Shown: positions 8,851 through 16,806 of the stretch, one piece after another
Numbering within the stretch: the first letter of the stretch is position 1
Layout: every line of letters starts with the position of its first letter
Assembly (NCBI RefSeq): GCF_003385955.1
Contig: NZ_QRDW01000001.1
Coordinates: forward strand, 477,795-541,794
Reading direction: 5' to 3'
DNA: 64,000 bases
Origin: Aestuariispira insulae
Lineage (GTDB): Bacteria > Pseudomonadota > Alphaproteobacteria > UBA8366 > Aestuariispiraceae
Translations under genes and position numbers: made by a program
The notes under the pieces: generated by a model
What the model was told of the DNA's origin: nothing
Database searches by the model: none
The model's input: only the letters and a program-made list of their open reading frames with translations

Positions 8851-9476
8851 TGACATTGTTTAAATCCCTCGCTCTGCCCACCCTGTTCGCAGTGGCCCTG
8901 TTTTCTGCCACGCCAGCATCCGCCCATAAGGTGATTGCCTCCGCCTTTGCCGAAGGCGACTTGATCGAGGGCGAGATTGGTTTTTCCAATGGCGAAATGG
9001 CCACCAACCAGGCGGTTGAGGTTTTTGCTGAAGACGGCCGGAAATTGGGGGACACCCACACCGATGAAGAGGGTTTTTTCACCTTCCAGCCAACAGAGCA
9101 GATCGTCCATATCTTCCGCGCCAACCTCGGGGCAGGTCATGTCGCTGAATATCGGATGGAAATTGATGAGCTGCCGGACGGTCTAGCCGGCGGCCAGGCC
9201 CCAGCCAGCACCGGTGCTAAAACCGTTTCCGCGCCAGCAACCGCAGTAATCTCTGGCTCTGTCGCACCGGATGCCCTCAAAGAGCTTGTTGCCGAAGCGG
9301 TGCGCCGCGAAGTGAAACCGCTCCGGCGGGAAATCGCCGCCTATAAGGAGAAAAACAATCTACAGTCCATCCTGGGCGGCATCGGATATATCATCGGCAT
9401 TTTTGGCCTGGCCGCCTATCTGGCCGCCCGGAGACGCCAAAAACAGTCCGGCATTGCCGGGCAGGCAGCCGAGTGA
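8850..9476 (+). CDS. NikL/CbiL-like accessory subunit with signal peptide and C-terminal membrane anchor
   Basis: A 208-residue protein with a signal peptide (MTLFKSLALP...TPASA) cleaved by an A-x-A motif directly before HKVIASAF, a small periplasmic beta domain (about 26-110, ending in HVAEYRMEIDEL), a linker rich in Ala, Thr and Pro, a charged helix (EAVRREVKPLRREIAAYKEK) and one transmembrane helix near the C-terminus (ILGGIGYIIGIFGLAAYLAA). This layout matches the L subunit that replaces CbiN/NikN in K-M-L-Q-O type ECF transporters. It starts on the stop of cbiM and overlaps cbiQ by 4 nt, so the subunits are coupled. Like the K protein, it should begin with histidine once processed. Confidence 0.8.
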   Translation: MTLFKSLALPTLFAVALFSATPASAHKVIASAFAEGDLIEGEIGFSNGEMATNQAVEVFAEDGRKLGDTHTDEEGFFTFQPTEQIVHIFRANLGAGHVAEYRMEIDELPDGLAGGQAPASTGAKTVSAPATAVISGSVAPDALKELVAEAVRREVKPLRREIAAYKEKNNLQSILGGIGYIIGIFGLAAYLAARRRQKQSGIAGQAAE

Positions 9477-10267
9477 GTGCGCTTTTACATAACGGGCCGG
9501 AGGCAATAGCCTCTACGCCCAGCGCCGGAGGCTGGAGCGTCCGGGATCTGGATCCGCGCGTCCGGATCCTGGTCGTTTGCGCCTTTGCCGCCACTGTCGT
9601 GAACCTGAACGCCTTCCCTATCCTTGGGACAGCGCTCGGCTTTTCTCTGGTCGCCCTCTTTTCTGCCCGCCTTCCGTTAGGCAAAACGCTGAAACGGGTG
9701 ATGATGATGGACACTTTCGTTGTCTTCATGCTGTTTCTGCTGCCCTTTACCATGCCGGGTGAGACCGCCTTCACCGTGTTTTCCTTTGCCGCCAGCTGGG
9801 AAGGGATTTTTGAAGCCTGCCGGATCGCATTAAAGGCCAACGCAATCGTCATGATGGTACTGGCCCTGGTCGGCACCATGGAGGCCGTCACACTGGGGCA
9901 CGCTCTCTCCCGGCTGCGGGTGCCGGAAATACTGATCCATCTAATGTTGTTTACGATCCGCTATATCGAGGTCCTGAATGACGAACAGAAACGGATGCGG
10001 GTCGCAATGAAGGCCAGAGGATTCCGGCCCAGCAACAATATACATACCTACAAGACCTTCGGATATCTTGTCGGCATGCTGCTGGTTCGCGCGCTGGAAC
10101 GATCCGAACGGATTTTAAAAGCCATGAAATGCCGGGGTTTCCAGGGCAAACTCTATCTGTTGGATGACATGACCTGCAACGCCCGCGACTATATTTTTGC
10201 CGGCATGATGATAGCCATCATCGTCGTCCTGCTCAGTTGGGAGTATCTCAATGTCCCCTTTGTTTGA
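9473..10267 (+). CDS. cbiQ: ECF transporter transmembrane subunit CbiQ/NikQ
   Basis: A 264-residue T component that couples the S subunit to the ATPase. It has several hydrophobic helices in the first two thirds, and cytoplasmic coupling helices with the A-R-G type motif seen as VAMKARGFRP (about residue 180) and a second copy ILKAMKCRGFQG (about 215). Start is GTG at 9473, overlapping the upstream stop as GTGA; the 3' end overlaps cbiO by 17 nt. The family usually has about 225-270 residues. Confidence 0.9.
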   Translation: MSALLHNGPEAIASTPSAGGWSVRDLDPRVRILVVCAFAATVVNLNAFPILGTALGFSLVALFSARLPLGKTLKRVMMMDTFVVFMLFLLPFTMPGETAFTVFSFAASWEGIFEACRIALKANAIVMMVLALVGTMEAVTLGHALSRLRVPEILIHLMLFTIRYIEVLNDEQKRMRVAMKARGFRPSNNIHTYKTFGYLVGMLLVRALERSERILKAMKCRGFQGKLYLLDDMTCNARDYIFAGMMIAIIVVLLSWEYLNVPFV

Positions 10268-10934
10268 TCTTGCCGGCATCCATTATGCTTACCCCGGTCA
10301 CCGCCCAATTCTGAACGGGGCAGACCTACAGCTATTCACCGGTGAACGCCTGTGCCTTAACGGCCATAACGGTGCCGGAAAAAGCACCCTGTTGCAGATC
10401 ATGACCGGTTTGTTGAAGCCCTCAGCAGGATCCGTCACGGCCTTTGGCCGGGAACGCAAGGCCGAGGCCGATTTCACGGAAGTGCGCCGTCGTGCGGGCT
10501 TTGTCTTCCAGGATCCCGATGACCAGCTTTTTTGCCCCACAGTCGCGGAAGATGTCGCCTTTGGCCCCCTGAATCTTGGCAAATCCAAGGATGAAGCCAT
10601 GGCGATTGTGGAGGCCACTTTGGACATGCTGAACCTCACAAGCTTCCGGGACCGGATCACCCATAAACTGTCCGGCGGGGAAAAGCGCCTGGTATCTCTG
10701 GCGACGGTGCTGGCCATGGAGCCGGATGCACTGCTTCTGGACGAACCAACCACCGCATTGGATGAGCGCACCACCGAGCGCCTGGTGGAAATCTTGCTGG
10801 AACTGCCCCAGGCCATGGTTGTGATCTCTCATGACCCGCATTTCCGCCATAAAATCGCTACCCGGACAATCCGTCTGGAAGACGGCGCGGTCCACCGCCC
10901 CGCCCCAACCTGCAAACACGCAAAAACCGCTTAA
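10251..10934 (+). CDS. cbiO: ECF transporter ATP-binding subunit CbiO/NikO
   Basis: A 227-residue ABC ATPase with all motifs: Walker A GHNGAGKST (about residue 38), Q-loop FVFQDPDDQLF, signature LSGGEKR, Walker B DALLLDEPT, and the switch His in VVISHDPHF. It powers metal uptake together with CbiQ and CbiM. It begins 17 nt inside cbiQ. It is the last gene of the riboswitch-controlled operon; no clear terminator lies before the repressor gene that follows 74 bp later. Confidence 0.93.
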   Translation: MSPLFDLAGIHYAYPGHRPILNGADLQLFTGERLCLNGHNGAGKSTLLQIMTGLLKPSAGSVTAFGRERKAEADFTEVRRRAGFVFQDPDDQLFCPTVAEDVAFGPLNLGKSKDEAMAIVEATLDMLNLTSFRDRITHKLSGGEKRLVSLATVLAMEPDALLLDEPTTALDERTTERLVEILLELPQAMVVISHDPHFRHKIATRTIRLEDGAVHRPAPTCKHAKTA

Positions 10935-10985
10935 ATACCCGTGGCACCCCCCATTGGAAATCACATGTCGATTTTTGCCTTAACA

Positions 10986-11004
10986 TATCCCCTCCTGGGG
11001 GATA
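10986..11004. promoter_or_regulatory. Inverted-repeat operator over the RBS of the CsoR/RcnR-like gene
   Basis: TATCCCC (10986-10992) and GGGGATA (10998-11004) form a perfect inverted repeat around TCCTG. A/T-flanked G/C-tract repeats of this type are the operators of CsoR/RcnR/FrmR repressors. The right half overlaps the probable ribosome binding site (GGGGGATAGG), so repressor binding would block the regulator and exporter genes together. Autoregulation is inferred from position. Confidence 0.75.
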
Positions 11005-11008
11005 GGAT

Positions 11009-11278
11009 ATGTTCATGATACATGAATCCCACGATAAGGTGCTCAACCGTCTGAAACGGGCGCATGGCCACCTGCACAAGATCCTCGATATGATGGAAAA
11101 GGAACGATCCTGTGTGGATATCGCACAGCAACTGCATGCGGTTGAGAGCGCGGTTCAAAAGGCAAAAAAATTGCTGATCCAGGATCATATCGACCATTGC
11201 CTGGAAAGTGCGGTTCTCTCGGGCCGGAAGTCCGATGACGTGCTCGCCGAGTTCAAAGAAATCTCCAAATATCTGTAA
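11009..11278 (+). CDS. CsoR/RcnR/FrmR-family metal-sensing repressor
   Basis: An 89-residue all-helical repressor. Counting from the ATG at 11009, the ligand positions of E. coli RcnR (Cys35, His60, His64) are Cys35, His60 and Cys64, so the set is C-H-C, as in CsoR (copper) and InrS (nickel), not C-H-H as in RcnR. The N-terminal half is also His-rich (residues 5, 8, 19, 21, 23). It lies 11 bp ahead of an RcnA-like exporter, so it probably releases DNA when Ni or Co is in excess. A second ATG at 11015 is an equally possible start and would shift numbering by two. Confidence 0.88.
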   Translation: MFMIHESHDKVLNRLKRAHGHLHKILDMMEKERSCVDIAQQLHAVESAVQKAKKLLIQDHIDHCLESAVLSGRKSDDVLAEFKEISKYL

Positions 11279-11289
11279 GGACCGGCCCC

Positions 11290-12135
11290 GTGGATATTCT
11301 TGAACTTTTGAAAAATGGCGACACGTCCTTTGCCGCATTGGCCTTCATTGCGCTGGCTGTCGGCGCCCTGCACGGGCTGGAACCCGGTCATTCCAAAACC
11401 ATGATGGCCGCCTTCATCATCGCAGTGAAAGGGACAGTTACCCAGGCAATCCAGCTGGGCCTGGCCGCCACGGTGTCCCATTCCCTGATCGTCTGGGTGC
11501 TTGGCTTGTCAGCCATCTATTTCGGCAATGAGATGATCGGCGAGGAATTGGAGCCCTGGCTGATCCTGGTGTCAGGCATAGTGATTTTGTTCGTGGCCGC
11601 CTGGATATTCTTCCAGACCAGACTCGCCCAGCGGAAACGCAGCCACCATCATCACCACCATTCCCACGGGGGCAGTCATTCCCACGGTGGTGCGCATTCC
11701 CATGGCGGCGACCATTCGCACAGCAACAGCCATCACGCCCACAACGGAGACGGCGACGCCCATGCCGCCGCCCATGCCCGCGAAATTGAGACCCGCTTTG
11801 CCGGCGGCGCGGCCAGCACCGGCCAAACCATCATGTTCGGCCTGACCGGCGGCTTGATCCCCTGCCCGGCCGCCATCACGGTACTGATTTTATGCATGCA
11901 GACGGATCAAATTTGGAAAGGGGTCGGCCTGGTCTCCGCCTTTTCCGTGGGGCTTGCCATCACATTGGTGACCGCGGGCCTTGTTGCCGCCCTGGGCTTG
12001 AAATACGCCTCCCGCAAATCCGCAAAGGTGGATGAATGGCTGTCCAAAGCACCTTATCTCTCAGCGGCGCTGATCTTCCTGATCGGGCTTTACATGGCCG
12101 GATCTGCATATCTCCATCTCACGGAATCTCACTAA
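11290..12135 (+). CDS. Nickel/cobalt exporter of the NicO/RcnA type
   Basis: A 281-residue membrane protein with about six helices. The first helix carries HGLEPGHSKT (residues 28-37), the signature of the NicO/RcnA family. A cytoplasmic or periplasmic loop at about 119-162 contains some 18 histidines in HSHGG-type repeats, typical of metal buffering in RcnA. The second half has the conserved GLTGGLIPCPAAITVLI motif. It exports Ni2+/Co2+ and protects against overload. Start is GTG at 11290 with AAGGA upstream; the stop of the repressor gene is 11 bp before it, so the two form an operon. Copper is not expected for this family despite the C-H-C repressor. Confidence 0.88.
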   Translation: MDILELLKNGDTSFAALAFIALAVGALHGLEPGHSKTMMAAFIIAVKGTVTQAIQLGLAATVSHSLIVWVLGLSAIYFGNEMIGEELEPWLILVSGIVILFVAAWIFFQTRLAQRKRSHHHHHHSHGGSHSHGGAHSHGGDHSHSNSHHAHNGDGDAHAAAHAREIETRFAGGAASTGQTIMFGLTGGLIPCPAAITVLILCMQTDQIWKGVGLVSAFSVGLAITLVTAGLVAALGLKYASRKSAKVDEWLSKAPYLSAALIFLIGLYMAGSAYLHLTESH

Positions 12136-12158
12136 CCCGCCGAGCAGGGCTATTCCTA

Positions 12159-13175
12159 TTACTGGATCAATATTTCACGGGAAGCGCGTAGAATCACCTG
12201 CGGTTCAGTCTGCCCCTCTTCCATCCTCAGCAATCTATATTGGCCACGATAGCGGCCGGGATCCCAGGTCCGGCCCTTACCTGCCTTGCCGACATACTGA
12301 AATTCAAACAGCTTGGATTTCTCATAAACACCACTGGCCTTGACCAATGGTTCTGACGCGCCTTCCCTTGTGATTGAGACCTCCCAGCGGTCTCCGGCGC
12401 GCGGTCCCATCACAAACAAGTTCAGGATGAAATTCTTGGCCTTGGCCGGGAATTCGCCTTCATAATCCAGGCCAAATTCCAGAGCGTCCCGGTTCAGCGG
12501 ATATTCGGAAAACCCCATATGGATCATTCGGACCGGATCATAGGCCAGCTTTTCAACCACCTCCGCCGACCAGAGCGGGTTGGCCTGCTGCGGGCAGCCC
12601 TCTTCCAGCGCAGCCCCTGAAAAAGGATCAATCCGTTTACCTCGGCGCACCACTTCGAAATGCAGATGGGGAAACTCGCTCAGCCCCGAGAGGCCGACAT
12701 CCCCCAATTTCTGCCCCCGGCCCACCCGCTCGCCAGCCTTAACCAGGATACTGCCGCGTTTCAGATGGGCATAAGCGGTCAAAGTGCCATCCTCATGCTC
12801 AATCGTGACCAGATTGCCATAGCCCCGGGCGCGCACGGCGTCATAGGAAACCAGCGTGGAGCTAACATCCGGCATGTGATCGCGCACCTCACGCACAACC
12901 CCGTCCGCTGCGGCCAGCACCGAAACGCCCTTATCCATGGCCGCCATATCCAGCAGACGGATATCCGTGCCTTTATGGTCATCATTGGTCAGGCGATTAC
13001 AGCGGAAATCCCGGTAATCCTCTCCTGGTGCCATATCGACATATTTCATGACAAAACAGTCTTTGCCGGGGGCACAATCCACTGGCCAGGACAGCGACAA
13101 TGCCTGCTGGGCATATCCGCTTGATAAGCAAGCCAGAAAAACCAACCCAGCTGCTGGCGCAAGAAACCTGGACAT
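12159..13175 (-). CDS. Secreted M23 (LytM) family metallopeptidase
   Basis: A 338-residue exported protein with a signal peptide (about 1-22, ending SSGYA). The LytM zinc-peptidase core spans roughly 65-180: DHKGTDIRL supplies the first His and Asp ligands, a second His is in TIEHEDGTLTAYAHL, and HLHFEV holds the last two. All expected catalytic residues are present, so it should be an active peptidoglycan endopeptidase rather than a degenerate activator. The C-terminal 140 residues form an additional domain I do not recognise (ITREGASEPLVKASGVYEKS...). It converges on the exporter gene and lies downstream of serA on the same strand, but separated by the serA terminator. Confidence 0.85.
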   Translation of the reverse strand: MSRFLAPAAGLVFLACLSSGYAQQALSLSWPVDCAPGKDCFVMKYVDMAPGEDYRDFRCNRLTNDDHKGTDIRLLDMAAMDKGVSVLAAADGVVREVRDHMPDVSSTLVSYDAVRARGYGNLVTIEHEDGTLTAYAHLKRGSILVKAGERVGRGQKLGDVGLSGLSEFPHLHFEVVRRGKRIDPFSGAALEEGCPQQANPLWSAEVVEKLAYDPVRMIHMGFSEYPLNRDALEFGLDYEGEFPAKAKNFILNLFVMGPRAGDRWEVSITREGASEPLVKASGVYEKSKLFEFQYVGKAGKGRTWDPGRYRGQYRLLRMEEGQTEPQVILRASREILIQ

Positions 13176-13246
13176 GATAGCCCCCTTTCCGAAACCTTGT
13201 TTCCCGGCAGCATGCAGGCAGGAATAACGCTGTGCAACCGTGCCCA

Positions 13247-13279
13247 GAAAGAAAAACGGGCGACCAAGAGGCCGCCCGT
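13247..13279 (-). terminator. Intrinsic terminator of serA
   Basis: On the minus strand ACGGGCGgCC, a short TCTT loop and GGtCGCCCGT form a G+C-rich stem followed by TTTTTCTTTC. It starts 24 bp past the serA stop. Confidence 0.8.
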
Positions 13280-13302
13280 CAGAGTTTACCGTGTTTACAA
13301 TG

Positions 13303-14880
13303 TTAGAAATGCAAAAGCTTGGACTGGCTGACCAGCGGCAAATCCCGGATCTCTTTCAGGATCGCCTCATCAATCGGCGCATCCAGCTGGATCAGCGAGA
13401 GCGCGTCGCCCCCCTCTTCCGCCCGGCCCAGGTGGAAGGTCGCGATATTTGCGCCCGCCTTGGCCAGAATGGTGCCCAGCTCACCAATCAGGCCCGGCTT
13501 GTCCTGGTTGGTGGTGTAGAGCATATGCTTGGTCAGCTCCGCTTCGATGCCAATGCCCTTGATCTCGACTATCCGTGGCTTGTCGCCGCCAAACAGCGTA
13601 CCGGAGACCGACCGTTCCATCCGCTCCGTGGTCACCACCAGTCGGATCAGGGTGTGATAATCGCTGGAGCGGTCATTCTTAACTTCCGCCACATCAATGG
13701 AGCGTTCCCGGGCTATTACCGGCGCATTGACCATATTCACGCAATCGGTCATCGGCCGAAGCAGCCCCGCCAGCACCGCCTGAACCAGCGGTTTGGTGTT
13801 CAAGCCCGCAACCTGGCCTTCAAATTCGATCCGGATCCCTTTGATGCCGCTTTCCGTCAACTGCCCCGCAAAGGAGCCCAGCTGTTCCGCCAGGATCATA
13901 TAGGGCTTTAACTTCGGCGCGTCTTCTGCGGAAACAGAGGGGATGTTGAGCGCATTGGTCACCGCCCCGGTCAGCAGATAATCCGCCATCTGTTCGGCCA
14001 CCTGGATCGCCACATTTTCCTGGGCCTCAGTGGAGGCCGCGCCCAGATGCGGGGTGCAGACAACTTTATCGTTGCCAAAAAGCGGGTTGGATTTGGCCGG
14101 CTCTTCCTCGAACACGTCGAGCGCCGCACCAGCAACCTTGCCGGCATTCAAGGCTTCGAGCAGGTCCGCCTCGTTGATGATGCCGCCACGCGCACAGTTG
14201 ATGATCCGGACCCCGTCTTTCATCTTGGCGATCGTGTCCTTGTTGATCATGTTTCGGGTGCCGTCGGTCAGGGGCGTGTGGATGGTGATGAAATCAGCCA
14301 GGCTGAGCAACTCATCCATCTCGACCTTCTTCACGCCCATTTCCTTGGCTCGTTCCGGCGACAGGAAGGGATCAAAGGCAACAACCTTCATTTTCAGGCC
14401 CTGCGCCCGGTCAGCAACGATGGAACCGATATTACCGGATCCGATCAGGCCGAGCGTCTTGTTGAACAGCTCAACCCCCATGAAACGGGATTTCTCCCAT
14501 TTACCCTGATGTGTGCTTTCATTGGCCTGAGGGATCTGGCGGGCCACCGCCATCATCATGGCAACGGCATGTTCCGCCGTGGTGATGGAATTGCCGAAAG
14601 GCGTGTTCATCACAACGACGCCACGTTGGGTTGCCGCAGGCTTGTCCACATTATCGGTGCCGATGCCGGCCCGACCGACCACTTTCAGATTTTCAGCCGA
14701 TTCAAGAAGATCGGCGGTCACTGTTGTAGCAGAACGAATCGCCAGGCCGTCATATTGGCCAATGATTTCCTTCAGCTGGGCCGGTTCCAGCCCCACATTC
14801 ACATCAACCTCAATGCCGCGCTCTTCAAAAATTTCCTTGGCACGCGGCGACAATTTGTCCGAAATCAGTACTTTAACCAT
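13303..14880 (-). CDS. serA: D-3-phosphoglycerate dehydrogenase
   Basis: A 525-residue long-form enzyme that oxidises 3-phosphoglycerate to 3-phosphohydroxypyruvate with NAD, the first step of serine synthesis. Visible parts: substrate/NAD lobe with GRAGIGTDNVD (about 75), Rossmann motif GLIGSGNIGSIVADRA (about 145), NCARGGIINE with the substrate Arg, CTPHLGAAS with the catalytic His (about 280), a middle allosteric substrate-binding domain, and a C-terminal ACT domain (YTTNQDKPGLIGELGTILA) that suggests serine feedback. The ATG at 14880 gives the standard N-terminus MVKVLISDKLSPRAKEIF; the upstream extension lacks homology and I dropped it. Ribosome binding site is weak. It lies 61 bp behind serC. 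Confidence 0.96.
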   Translation of the reverse strand: MVKVLISDKLSPRAKEIFEERGIEVDVNVGLEPAQLKEIIGQYDGLAIRSATTVTADLLESAENLKVVGRAGIGTDNVDKPAATQRGVVVMNTPFGNSITTAEHAVAMMMAVARQIPQANESTHQGKWEKSRFMGVELFNKTLGLIGSGNIGSIVADRAQGLKMKVVAFDPFLSPERAKEMGVKKVEMDELLSLADFITIHTPLTDGTRNMINKDTIAKMKDGVRIINCARGGIINEADLLEALNAGKVAGAALDVFEEEPAKSNPLFGNDKVVCTPHLGAASTEAQENVAIQVAEQMADYLLTGAVTNALNIPSVSAEDAPKLKPYMILAEQLGSFAGQLTESGIKGIRIEFEGQVAGLNTKPLVQAVLAGLLRPMTDCVNMVNAPVIARERSIDVAEVKNDRSSDYHTLIRLVVTTERMERSVSGTLFGGDKPRIVEIKGIGIEAELTKHMLYTTNQDKPGLIGELGTILAKAGANIATFHLGRAEEGGDALSLIQLDAPIDEAILKEIRDLPLVSQSKLLHF

Positions 14881-14941
14881 TGTTCTGGTCCATAATCCTA
14901 ATAAGTAAAATTCGTCTGGTTCACTTGATCGGCTGCGGTCT

Positions 14942-16087
14942 TCAGACGCCTGAGACTTCGCCATAAGCCCAATCAAGCCAGGGCATCAACGCTTCCATGT
15001 CGGCCGGTTCTACGGTTGCCCCGCCCCACAGACGAAGCCCCGCCGGTGCATCGCGATATCCGTTTATATCAAAGGCAACGCCCTCTTTATCCAGCAGCTG
15101 GGAAATTTTCTTCGGTGCGCCGGACCGCTCTTCACCATCCAACACACATGCATCTGACAGCTTGAGGCAGATCGCGGTATTGGAACGTGTTGCCGGGTCA
15201 GCACAGAGGAAATCAATCCACTCGGTCTGCTCGACCCAGTTGGCCACGGCCTTCAGGTTCTTTTCCGAGCGCGCGATCATTTCCTTTAAACCGCCGATGG
15301 ATTTCGCCCATTCCAGCGCATCCAGAACATCTTCCACCGCCATCATGGACGGGGTATTGATGGTTTCTCCCTTGAAGATGCCATCGATCAGCTTGCCACC
15401 CTTAGTCATGCGGAAAATCTTCGGCAGCGGCCAGGAGGGCACATAATTTTCAAGACGTTCAACCGCCCGTGGTGACAAAACGATCATGCCATGCGCACCT
15501 TCACCACCCAGCACTTTCTGCCAGGACCAGGTGGTCACATCCAGCTTGTCCCAGGGCAGCTCCATAGCAAAGACCGCGGAGGTCGCATCACAGATGGTCA
15601 GGCCCGCCCGGTTCGCGGCGATCCAATCACCGTTGGGAACTTTGACGCCACTGGTGGTGCCGTTCCAGGTGAAAACCACATCGCGATCGCAATCCACTGC
15701 CGCCAGATCCGGCAGCAGGCCGTAATCGGCCTCCAGAACGCGCACGTCATCCAGCTTGAGCTGTTTCTGCACATCAGTGACCCAGCCTTTGCCAAAGCTT
15801 TCCCAGGCCAGCATGTCCACACCACGTTCGCCCAGAAGCGACCAGAGCGCCATTTCCACCGCGCCCGTGTCACTGGCCGGAACGATCCCGACCCGGTAAT
15901 CATCGGGAATGCCCAGCAAGGCCTTGGTTTCGTCAATGACAGCTTTCAATTTTGCCTTACCCTCACCGGAACGATGAGATCGACCCAATACAGCACCTTC
16001 CAGACAGGACCAGGACCAACCGGGACGTTTGGAGCAGGGACCTGAAGAGAAAAACGGCCGTTCCGGCCGAACTGTCGGCTGGGTCAT
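14942..16087 (-). CDS. serC: Phosphoserine transaminase
   Basis: A 381-residue fold-type I PLP enzyme that converts phosphohydroxypyruvate to phosphoserine, the second serine step. The PLP lysine is Lys191 in [14 protein letters not shown], and the aspartate that contacts the PLP ring is in [11 protein letters not shown]. The form with N-terminal [15 protein letters not shown] is the type common in Alphaproteobacteria. The ATG at 16087 has an AAGGAAGGA site about 8 nt upstream. It is the promoter-proximal gene of a serC-serA pair. Confidence 0.95.
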   Translation of the reverse strand: MTQPTVRPERPFFSSGPCSKRPGWSWSCLEGAVLGRSHRSGEGKAKLKAVIDETKALLGIPDDYRVGIVPASDTGAVEMALWSLLGERGVDMLAWESFGKGWVTDVQKQLKLDDVRVLEADYGLLPDLAAVDCDRDVVFTWNGTTSGVKVPNGDWIAANRAGLTICDATSAVFAMELPWDKLDVTTWSWQKVLGGEGAHGMIVLSPRAVERLENYVPSWPLPKIFRMTKGGKLIDGIFKGETINTPSMMAVEDVLDALEWAKSIGGLKEMIARSEKNLKAVANWVEQTEWIDFLCADPATRSNTAICLKLSDACVLDGEERSGAPKKISQLLDKEGVAFDINGYRDAPAGLRLWGGATVEPADMEALMPWLDWAYGEVSGV

Positions 16088-16449
16088 AACAATATCCTTC
16101 CTTGGGTAAACAAACTCTGGGGTTAACCCCTTGTATATACAATCAACAGCAAGCATTTGCTGCGATGCGAGATATACCGTGTGGTCAACCAAACGCAACA
16201 GAAATTTGTCGCAAAATTCGATATATTAGTCGCATTTCAAGTATATCAGGCGACTAATTTTTTCCAATGCGCGACAATTGATTTCAACAAAAACAAACTA
16301 AATATTTGAAAAATATATAGAAGCACAAGCAACGAGGGCTCATGAACCGTTAAACCGATCGGTCAGTTAAGAACCGTCAGAACAAATCATGGGACAGTTT
16401 GGACAAATTGACGCGGCCCGCTATCCGGCACCGGTCAAGACAATATGGC
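16088..16449. other. serC leader and A+T-rich promoter region
   Basis: No gene is seen. Two perfect palindromes lie side by side: GGGGTTAACCCC (16119-16130) and TTGTATATACAA (16131-16142), 32 bp upstream of the serC start. A third palindrome, ACCGATCGGT, is at 16354-16363. 16200-16330 is A+T-rich. I could not define a -35/-10 pair with confidence, but the serC promoter must be here. Confidence 0.6.
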
Positions 16450-16728
16450 TTAATGCGGGCAGTTGGATTTACCGCAATGGCTGACTGAGCCGACTGAAAC
16501 AAAGGTCTTGCAGACCGGGCATTCCTGAGTGTCCTCGATCACTTCAGGATCGCGATGGCCGGTGCGTTTACCAGCCGCCCGGCGCATCCGCTCTGATAGG
16601 GTCGGCTCACCGGATTTCCGCTGGCCCTTTTCAATATTCTGCAGGCGGCCGACATATTTGAAACCGTACCAAACCGCCGCAATCACGGCGACAAGCACAA
16701 TCAATTTGCCGAAACTGATACCAAACAT
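16450..16728 (-). CDS. Small membrane protein with C-terminal zinc ribbon
   Basis: A 92-residue protein with one N-terminal transmembrane helix (about 8-25, LIVLVAVIAAVWYGFKYVG), a basic linker (RMRRAAGKRTGHR), and a C-terminal cysteine cluster C-P-V-C with two more Cys (SHCGKSNCPH), most likely a zinc ribbon. I know similar small uncharacterised proteins from Alphaproteobacteria but no function. It lies downstream of the S49 protease gene on the same strand, 78 bp apart, with a short GGCCGG/CCGGCC hairpin (16743-16759) between. A joint membrane quality-control role is possible but not shown. Confidence 0.75.
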   Translation of the reverse strand: MFGISFGKLIVLVAVIAAVWYGFKYVGRLQNIEKGQRKSGEPTLSERMRRAAGKRTGHRDPEVIEDTQECPVCKTFVSVGSVSHCGKSNCPH

Positions 16729-16806
16729 GTCTTATCCCACCCGGCCGGAACGACCGGCCTGTCCCTGTTACTGCTTATGATGACAGCCCGTCTCCAGGCA
16801 CCCGTA

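Noticed and set aside
10251..10934. Separate drug-export ABC ATPase
   Set aside because: It overlaps cbiQ by 17 nt and lies in the riboswitch operon; its length and neighbours fit CbiO.
16381..16491. Small frame MGQFGQIDAARYPAPV on the plus strand
   Set aside because: It overlaps the 3' end of the zinc-ribbon gene, has no ribosome binding site and no support from context.
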